Below are positions 30,380-36,534 of a stretch of DNA of 36,534 bases, piece after piece. The notes under the pieces are model-generated. The model was given only the letters and a program-made list of their open reading frames with translations, had not been told where the DNA came from and made no database searches. Within the stretch, counting starts at the first letter, position 1. Each line of letters begins with the position of its first letter. The DNA is from Akkermansiaceae bacterium UBA3385. GTDB lineage: Bacteria; Verrucomicrobiota; Verrucomicrobiia; Verrucomicrobiales; Akkermansiaceae. The stretch is taken from the NCBI GenBank assembly GCA_002358905.1, contig DEPT01000072.1:1-36534 (forward strand). Direction: 5' to 3'. The translations under genes and the position numbers were made by a program.

Positions 30380-33300
30380 GGTTCTGTGACAATCTTTGCA
30401 TTCGGAGAAAGGCCGTAGACCTGCGGCTCATACATGAGCTGGGCCTGGGCGGGCGGGGCGGCGGCGGTGCCGGCGCGTTTTACGCGGGCATAGTAGCGCA
30501 TGTTGAGCAAATCGCGACCGCCCCAGCGGGTGCAGAAGCCACGCACGCGATCGGCCAGATACTCGCGGTGGTCGAAGGCAAGGCTCCATGGCATGGGCTC
30601 CAGGCCGGCAGCCTGGCTTGGCACCTCGGGATTGATAGCCTCCATGCTGGCGGGCAGATAATCCTCCAGCACCAGGTATTTAAGTTCATCCGCCACCTTG
30701 GCGCAGGTCAGCGTCACGCGCACCACATCCCCTACCTTGAAGGAAGTGGCCGGGCGCCACACACCATCGGCTCCCTTGGTCTCATACAAACGCGTCACCT
30801 GCAGGCCTCGCTCCGTCACGCCGGGGTAATCGGTCGTATCCGGCAGCGCACGCACGCGCAGCGTGGCATACACCGTACCCTCTGCTGCGGAAAGTGCCGT
30901 GGGCAGGTCCTTCATCTCCTGCCCAGGCTGCCAGGGCAGCGGCACCACAGTGGCACCCGTGCCCAGGGACAGCTGAGAGCCATCCTGCAGCACCAGAGTG
31001 GCAGCAGTGCCCTGCTCCTTCTTCAGTTTCAGGTATTCCACCAGGGCAAAGAGATTCCAGGCATTGCCCTGCGTGGTACCGTGGCGGTAATCGCGGCCCG
31101 CGGTGCGCAACCAGGTGCGGAAAGCGGCATCGGCACCGTCCGGATTCTCCAGCATGGTCAGCATGAACTGCATCGCGGCGCTGGTCTCGCGGCCCAGCAG
31201 CGGAAATTCGTATTCTTCCTCCTCCTTCAGCATTTCGCGCAGAATATCCTTCATCTGCCCCGTCTTTTCGCGGGTGCGGGCAATGGCAAAGCGGGTGCGG
31301 GCCGAGGCATGGCTGTACGGAGTCCACCAGAGGTAGCGGTAGAGCTTATCCATGGCCTCCTGCGGCACTTCGTAGCCCTTTTCCTGCGCCAGTTTGAGCA
31401 CATAGCCGGCATGAGCCGTGGCCCAGAGGCAGGAATGATTCCACCCGCCCCAGAAGGACAGGCCGCCGTCCTCGCACTGCCGCGGCAGCAGGTCTGCAAT
31501 GGCCTTTTCCACCACCTTCTTCACCTCCTCCGGGCGGGTTTTTGCCAGTTTCGGGCAGAAGGGAGCCAGTTCATCATACAGAAGCCAGGGAATCAGCGCC
31601 GAAGCCCGCTGCTCGGTGCAGCCATAGGGGTATTCCAGCAGATAATCCGCCGCACCGGCCAGATGCAGCAGAGGATTCGCCGAGGCCACCAGCTTCAGCT
31701 CGCCACGGGTCGCCGTGCCCACCTCGCTGCCCAGCAGAGAGGCCAGCTGCACCGCCGCATCGCCAGGGCTGAGGGCCAGCCGATGCGCTTCCTTCAGCAC
31801 CGGAGCGGGGAAACGCACGGAGAATTCGCCCTGCACTGCATCGCTGCCGGGCTTGCCCTGCGCCGTCCAGCGCAGCTTCTGCTCCCCCTCCGTGACCGCC
31901 TTGAAATCGAAGAAAAGCGTGCCGCTGCCGCGGGCAGCGAGCGTAATTTCCTGCGGAGCCGCAGCACCCTCCAGCGTGACCGTCCAGGTACCGGCTTCAT
32001 CCGTGTTGTTCACAATGGAAAGCGGCAGGCGCAAGTCATCTCCCAGGCTCATGAAGAGCGGCGTGCCGGGCGTGAGCATCACCGGCAGCGCCACCGTAAA
32101 TTCGCCCTTATTCGTGCCGAAGCGCTTACCGCTGCGGTCTACCGCCACAGCAATGACCTCATAGGTAGTCAGCGTGTCGGGCAGCGTCACCTCTGCGGAG
32201 AAACGGCCCTCGGCATCTGTCTTAAGCGCACCTTTCCACACCGCAACGGGACAGAAATTCGTACGGAGACGAGGCTGTTCCGTTTCTGGAGACGAGGACG
32301 GGGGCACATAGCTTACAAATGCAGCTGGGGGACCTTCATCATCTTCGCCTTCGTACTCCTCATCATCCATGCCACGAATACTCTTTTTCTTGGAGTAATA
32401 GGCGCTTCCGGATCGAAGCCCGGGCACCACCACCGGAGACGGCGCACATTCGTCATCTGCCATCTGGTACTGCACACAACCATCCAGAAACCAGCACGGC
32501 AGCTCACCATCTGCCACCGCATGATATACGTTTCCAAAGACAGCGCCCAGCAAGCCAGAGTGGCCATAGGACTCCTCCGGCGAGAGGGAGTAGCCATTCC
32601 CCACCAGGTCCCCCAGCCAGAACCCCATGAGCAGCTCTGCCGCCGGCGACTGCGACGCCGACTTGTGCAGCGCAAGGCCAGGGGACGTCAACGTGAAGCT
32701 GCGGGCATTCCGGCTGCAGAACCAGGATTCAGGGTCGGGGTAGCGGTACTTTGCCACCGACATCATGCCGGCATCCACCGCATAGAGCGTCACCTCGGCA
32801 TCCGCCGGTTTCTCGGCCGCCTGCACACGGCCGGAAATCGTCACCACCTCTGCCGGGCGGCACACCTGCTGCGGCACATCCAGTGCCACATCCAGATGAT
32901 AGCGGCGAATGGGCACAAAACAGGAATTCCGGCAGGATTTAGCTTCGGCACCGGGAGCATCCGCCGGCAGCACCAGCGTGAAACTGAGGCTACCTTCCTC
33001 ACCCTCCTGCAGGGGAACCTGGTACGTATGCTCACCCGCCTGCACCGGCAGATTCACATGGCGCAGCTTCTGCCCGCAGCCCACAAAGAGATGCGCCGCG
33101 CAGGCTCGCGGGAAATCCCCCTTCAGTGAGACAATACCATCCCCGGGAGTTACCTTTATCTCCGGCTCCCGGGAATCGCGGGCATAGCTAATGGAGCAGG
33201 ATTCCTCCACCCGGCGTCCCTCCGCATCCGTGCCGAAAGCCACCAATTCATGCGCCTTGCCACGCCATTCATCGACATTCACCGGCAAGGGCACACCCAG

Positions 33301-36198
33301 CTCACTATTGGCGGGCACCGTGAGTTCTCCGCTCCAGAGCACCTTCTTCTGCGCCATCACATAGCCCAAGCCATTGGCACCGGGCAAGGGCTTTTCCTCC
33401 TCTGCCACCAGCTGAAGCTGAACCCGCTGCTCGCGAGCCAGCACCTCATCCGTGCGGGAATCATACAGCTTGATTCTATCCTGCTCCAGGTCGATATGGA
33501 AATCCGCCGGGTAAATGTTCGGGCAATCCACCGGCAGCGTCACATATTCCTCACGGTCATTCACCACGCTGCCGCCGACACTAATGTCGCCCGACTTCCG
33601 CATTTCCTCCGTCACCGGCAGGGTGAGCGATGCCTTACCCTCGGCATCCAGGGTCAAGGGATGCTTCTCGCCATCTACCTCCAGCTCACAGCGGGCGCCG
33701 CCCAGCGGGGTTCCGCTGTAATCCACGGCAGACACCCGCACCGTAAACTTCTGCGGAGCCACCGGGTCCACCTCCACATCCAGCGTGGTCTTGAACGCAT
33801 CTCGCCGGAATACCTGACAATTGGCAGTGGTGGATTCGAGGAAATCACCGCATTCCACCCGGATTTCATACGAGCCAGTCACATCATCCTCGCCCGTGGG
33901 CAGCGTGAAGCTAGTCTCGAATGCGCCATAATCACCCAGGGAAAGCTCTCGGGTCTCCAATTCCGAACCATCGGGACGGGAGAAAATCACCTTGGCCGAT
34001 TTTTCGGCTGGGAGGGCGCAGCTGCCATCCGTCTTGCACAGACGCAGCACACCGCGCACATTCACCGTATCACCGGGGCGGTAGAGGGGGCGGTCCAGCA
34101 CCAGCATCGTGGAAGGCTTATCTCCCTCCTCATCGTCTTCACCATATGATGAGCGAGAGGGGAACGTAGTCATGACTACATCATCTCCGGCGTGAACCCA
34201 GGCCCGGCGTCCATCCGGGCATCCCTTGGGGAACCAGCCTATGCCATCGCGGATACTGAGCTGGTGCGGCTTGTTCTTGTCATCCAGCCAGGAGAGCACG
34301 GCATGCGGCACCGGTTTGCCATCGGAATAGCGATTCACCAGAATGGCATCCTTGCCGAAGGTGACGTTCAAATCCGTTACCTGCACCAGCACATCCTGAT
34401 GCGCATCCAGCGATTCCTCGGCCCGGTTCAACAGGCGCAAAGCGCTGCGAACCTGCGGATTCGCCTGCTGATGGAAACGCAGCAGGTACATGCCGGGTGC
34501 AGGCTTGCCGCCCGTAGCATCATCCAGCTTCAGCAGGCACTCCCCGCTCTGCAGCATGCCCCCCTGCCCTGCCTGCACCCGGCAACCGGGGAAAGCAGTG
34601 GCACCCTCCAGCACCTTGCGGCTGCGGGCGGCATGCTTCCGCTCTGATTTCACGGCGCTGTCCAGCATATCCTCCACCTCACCGGATGTATTTGCCGATA
34701 GACGATACCCACGCCACTCGCGGGCATTCAGAACATCATACACCAGGCGATGCCTCGTCACCGCCACGGTATTGCTCAGATTGAATCCAAAAGCCGTGGC
34801 GGTCATCTCATGCGCCAGTTTCCAGGCATTCACCTGCACGCCGGACACATTCGTATACGGCAGGCGCAGAGTGCGGTCGCCCTTGGCGGGCAGAATAAGG
34901 GAATCGCCGGCTTTCAGCACCGGGGCCGCCGGATTCAGGGATATACGGTGGCGGTGTTCACTGGCACAGGAAAAACCGAGATGCGATTTCGTATCCGCCG
35001 GCAGCACCACATCCAGCAGCACCGGGGCCGCTGCTGAGACCTCGATGAAGAAGCCCTCCACCACCCCCTGCGGCGTGTAGGAAAGCACCTTCTTTTCAGC
35101 CTCTTCTTCCTCCCGAACCTCATAGTAGCCGCCATCATCCGCCTCGACCGGCTCTACCTCAATCACCCCGGCATAGCGGAATTCCAAGGTGTATCCATCC
35201 ATCTGCAGCTTTTTCCGGCCCCGCCCGGCGGGAGCAGCCTCGCGCGTGCCCACCATCAGTTTCATGCGGTCGAACAAGGCAGGCATATCACTCAGGGCCA
35301 TGGACTCACTGAAAGAAACCTCCAGCAGATACTTCTTCTTATCGTCAGATAACTTCCAACGCACCCCCGTGCCCAGCTCCGGCTCCGGAGTAGCCTGCCG
35401 GCAGACGGGGTCCGCATCGCTGAAGCCATCGCCCTCCCTGGGCACGACCAGCAGATGCCATTCATCATCCAGATCCAACGGCTTGGCCGGGCGCACCACC
35501 ACATGTCCGGGAAGTACGCTATCCTGCTTCAATGCTTTCCAGACAGACTCTCCCTTATCCTCCAGCACGCGAAGGGAGGCAGGTATAAGCCCCTGCTTCA
35601 TATAGGCCGGTTCCGCGATACCCTCCACGCAGTCAACATAATAGCGCGTATCAGTCCAGAATCCACGCCGAGCCCTGCGGAACACAAAGCGGGGATGTTT
35701 CCGGTCAGAGAACTCCATATCCTCGCGGGATTCCAGGGTTCGCGGGCATACAACAACGCCCATACCACGCTCATCCATGATGCGCCGCCCCGAAAGACGG
35801 CCGGGCGGCATGCGGAACACCAGCTCGCGGGACTCGACTGGAGCGCCGCCCAGATAGGTGGTGCCCGGCTTTATCTGAAATTTATACTCCGTCTGACAGG
35901 AAGTACCCTTCGGGTAGCGGATTTCCAGTTTATTCTGGTCCGACCAGCGGGTAACAGGCTTGTACTTATCGTCCCCGGTAAGGGTGAAGAGATGCCGCCC
36001 CAGATCTGCCTCCGTATAGGCCGATTTATCCGTCGAAGCGCCGTTATTAACCACCGTCTGGCTCACCAGCGGCTCGGGAAAATACAATCGATGCTCCCGG
36101 GCATAGGTATCATCGTACACACGGGGGCATTCCGGCACCTCTGACGCACCCAGCGAGCATGCCGTAAATCCAAATAACATCAATAAATAACGAAACAT
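30376..36198 (-). CDS. Bacterial alpha-2-macroglobulin with thioester, probable lipoprotein
   Basis: A 1,940-residue protease trap. The signal peptide ends in FTAC (Cys14), an imperfect lipobox, so lipidation is probable. The N-terminal half is a chain of beta-sandwich (MG) domains, including LVLDRPLYRPGDTVNVRG near residue 700. An acidic, Ser- and Pro-rich stretch at about 1260-1309 sits just before LRTNFCPVAVW, where the bait region is expected. LPDTLTTYEVIAVAVD follows near 1335. The thioester motif is YGCTEQ with Cys1527 and Gln1530, in the complement-like helical domain, which ends before the C-terminal receptor-type MG domain. A cut in the bait would expose the thioester and bind the protease covalently. 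A GAGG site lies seven bases before the ATG at 36198. The serpin gene follows directly. Confidence 0.95.
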   Translation of the reverse strand: MFRYLLMLFGFTACSLGASEVPECPRVYDDTYAREHRLYFPEPLVSQTVVNNGASTDKSAYTEADLGRHLFTLTGDDKYKPVTRWSDQNKLEIRYPKGTSCQTEYKFQIKPGTTYLGGAPVESRELVFRMPPGRLSGRRIMDERGMGVVVCPRTLESREDMEFSDRKHPRFVFRRARRGFWTDTRYYVDCVEGIAEPAYMKQGLIPASLRVLEDKGESVWKALKQDSVLPGHVVVRPAKPLDLDDEWHLLVVPREGDGFSDADPVCRQATPEPELGTGVRWKLSDDKKKYLLEVSFSESMALSDMPALFDRMKLMVGTREAAPAGRGRKKLQMDGYTLEFRYAGVIEVEPVEADDGGYYEVREEEEAEKKVLSYTPQGVVEGFFIEVSAAAPVLLDVVLPADTKSHLGFSCASEHRHRISLNPAAPVLKAGDSLILPAKGDRTLRLPYTNVSGVQVNAWKLAHEMTATAFGFNLSNTVAVTRHRLVYDVLNAREWRGYRLSANTSGEVEDMLDSAVKSERKHAARSRKVLEGATAFPGCRVQAGQGGMLQSGECLLKLDDATGGKPAPGMYLLRFHQQANPQVRSALRLLNRAEESLDAHQDVLVQVTDLNVTFGKDAILVNRYSDGKPVPHAVLSWLDDKNKPHQLSIRDGIGWFPKGCPDGRRAWVHAGDDVVMTTFPSRSSYGEDDEEGDKPSTMLVLDRPLYRPGDTVNVRGVLRLCKTDGSCALPAEKSAKVIFSRPDGSELETRELSLGDYGAFETSFTLPTGEDDVTGSYEIRVECGDFLESTTANCQVFRRDAFKTTLDVEVDPVAPQKFTVRVSAVDYSGTPLGGARCELEVDGEKHPLTLDAEGKASLTLPVTEEMRKSGDISVGGSVVNDREEYVTLPVDCPNIYPADFHIDLEQDRIKLYDSRTDEVLAREQRVQLQLVAEEEKPLPGANGLGYVMAQKKVLWSGELTVPANSELGVPLPVNVDEWRGKAHELVAFGTDAEGRRVEESCSISYARDSREPEIKVTPGDGIVSLKGDFPRACAAHLFVGCGQKLRHVNLPVQAGEHTYQVPLQEGEEGSLSFTLVLPADAPGAEAKSCRNSCFVPIRRYHLDVALDVPQQVCRPAEVVTISGRVQAAEKPADAEVTLYAVDAGMMSVAKYRYPDPESWFCSRNARSFTLTSPGLALHKSASQSPAAELLMGFWLGDLVGNGYSLSPEESYGHSGLLGAVFGNVYHAVADGELPCWFLDGCVQYQMADDECAPSPVVVPGLRSGSAYYSKKKSIRGMDDEEYEGEDDEGPPAAFVSYVPPSSSPETEQPRLRTNFCPVAVWKGALKTDAEGRFSAEVTLPDTLTTYEVIAVAVDRSGKRFGTNKGEFTVALPVMLTPGTPLFMSLGDDLRLPLSIVNNTDEAGTWTVTLEGAAAPQEITLAARGSGTLFFDFKAVTEGEQKLRWTAQGKPGSDAVQGEFSVRFPAPVLKEAHRLALSPGDAAVQLASLLGSEVGTATRGELKLVASANPLLHLAGAADYLLEYPYGCTEQRASALIPWLLYDELAPFCPKLAKTRPEEVKKVVEKAIADLLPRQCEDGGLSFWGGWNHSCLWATAHAGYVLKLAQEKGYEVPQEAMDKLYRYLWWTPYSHASARTRFAIARTREKTGQMKDILREMLKEEEEYEFPLLGRETSAAMQFMLTMLENPDGADAAFRTWLRTAGRDYRHGTTQGNAWNLFALVEYLKLKKEQGTAATLVLQDGSQLSLGTGATVVPLPWQPGQEMKDLPTALSAAEGTVYATLRVRALPDTTDYPGVTERGLQVTRLYETKGADGVWRPATSFKVGDVVRVTLTCAKVADELKYLVLEDYLPASMEAINPEVPSQAAGLEPMPWSLAFDHREYLADRVRGFCTRWGGRDLLNMRYYARVKRAGTAAAPPAQAQLMYEPQVYGLSPNAKIVTEP

Positions 36199-36455
36199 AG
36201 AAAAACCTCTTCCCTCATTCTACCATACCTACCCGGCAACACAAGAAAATAGTCCAGTATTCCCCTTACATTCGCGAGCATCCGCAGACTTTGCCATAAT
36301 AATTTCGCAAGTCCACGCCATTGCTCCATATTCTGAGTAGGTTTCATGGAACTGTAAGAACTCTTTTATCCGCAAGATTAGTACCCGAATCAGCATTTTT
36401 TCGACATAAATCAGATTTTATACAAAAAAAGTCTTGCGTCACGCGCGCAGATGAG
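36199..36455. other. Intergenic region between the alpha-2-macroglobulin gene and the tRNA promoter
   Basis: About 250 bases, AT-rich. Apart from the promoters at its two ends I see no ORF with a ribosome-binding site, no long repeat and no hairpin with a T-run. Confidence 0.6.
36217..36244 (-). promoter_or_regulatory. Possible promoter of the alpha-2-macroglobulin-serpin operon
   Basis: TAGAAT (36222-36217) with a TGG extended -10 on the minus strand; the -35 TTGTGT, 16 bases upstream, is weak. The ATG at 36198 follows after 18 bases. Confidence 0.45.
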
Positions 36456-36461
36456 TATAAT
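36434..36461 (+). promoter_or_regulatory. Promoter of the tRNA gene at the right edge
   Basis: TTGCGT (36434-36439), a 16-base spacer and a perfect TATAAT (36456-36461), about 52 bases before the tRNA. Confidence 0.65.
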
Positions 36462-36513
36462 ACCCCCGCTTCCACGCCGCACCGGAAACGGAGCGAGCAA
36501 GAAAAGGCAACAC

Positions 36514-36534
36514 GCGGATGTAGCTCAGTGGTAG
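36514..36534 (+). tRNA. 5' end of a tRNA, probably tRNA-Gly (cut by window edge)
   Basis: The last 21 bases, GCGGATGTAGCTCAGTGGTA and a final G, form a tRNA acceptor 5' strand, the TA at positions 8-9 and the D-arm. The GCGG acceptor with this D-arm is common for tRNA-Gly, but the anticodon lies beyond the window. Confidence 0.8.

Noticed and set aside
30568..33129. An 853-codon open frame on the plus strand opposite the alpha-2-macroglobulin gene
   Set aside because: It is a shadow of the real gene: composition is rich in Arg, His and Gln with no domain, and there is no promoter or ribosome-binding site, while the minus strand encodes clear MG and thioester domains.
1..36534. CRISPR array, prophage or genomic island
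   Set aside because: No regularly spaced repeats, integrase or phage structural genes are visible, and the composition is fairly even except for short intergenic gaps.

Overview
The window looks like chromosome of a Gram-negative, LPS-making bacterium, most likely Verrucomicrobiota and possibly an Akkermansia-like gut lineage. Evidence: a Kdo transferase (waaA), an RND efflux pump, many lipoproteins, several proteins resembling families common in that phylum, and an extended S11 protein. The taxonomic call is an inference. The DNA is moderately GC-rich and gene-dense, with short operons and bidirectional terminators between convergent genes. I see no IS element, prophage, CRISPR array or rRNA.

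Layout. 1-1,100 (minus): start of the alpha ribosomal operon, rpsM-rpsK-rpsD, with rpsD cut by the left edge. 1,163-3,760: a PEGA lipoprotein gene diverges from a two-gene module, an OLD/RecF-like ATPase plus a putative PD-(D/E)XK nuclease, closed by a strong terminator. 3,779-5,980: a lipoprotein-galM pair diverges from an exported protein gene, and the two promoters share one -35 box. 6,058-8,440: rsmD-waaA-DUF2062 operon. 8,493-15,793: a four-gene operon carrying an RND pump whose periplasmic adaptor is a tandem fusion of two adaptor modules. 15,859-20,360: pepP, ndk, two tandem cell-wall amidases and tRNA-Ser(CGA). 20,440-26,860: a small membrane protein, tatD, a NUDIX hydrolase, a class IV (ilvE-like) aminotransferase, a TMEM43-like membrane protein, type B ribosomal L31, an OsmC-like protein and an ankyrin protein. 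27,183-29,139: an overlapping pair of paralogous, probably U32-like TIM-barrel proteins. 29,258-36,198 (minus): an operon of a thioester alpha-2-macroglobulin followed by a serpin. The right edge cuts a tRNA, probably tRNA-Gly.

The strongest candidates for something undescribed are the alpha-2-macroglobulin/serpin operon, which combines two mechanistically different protease traps, the ATPase-nuclease pair, and the double adaptor. Across the window, promoters of the form TTGnCA-N16-18-TAnnnT, often with a TGn extension, end only 6-18 bases before the ATG. This suggests leaderless or nearly leaderless transcription and helped fix many start codons.
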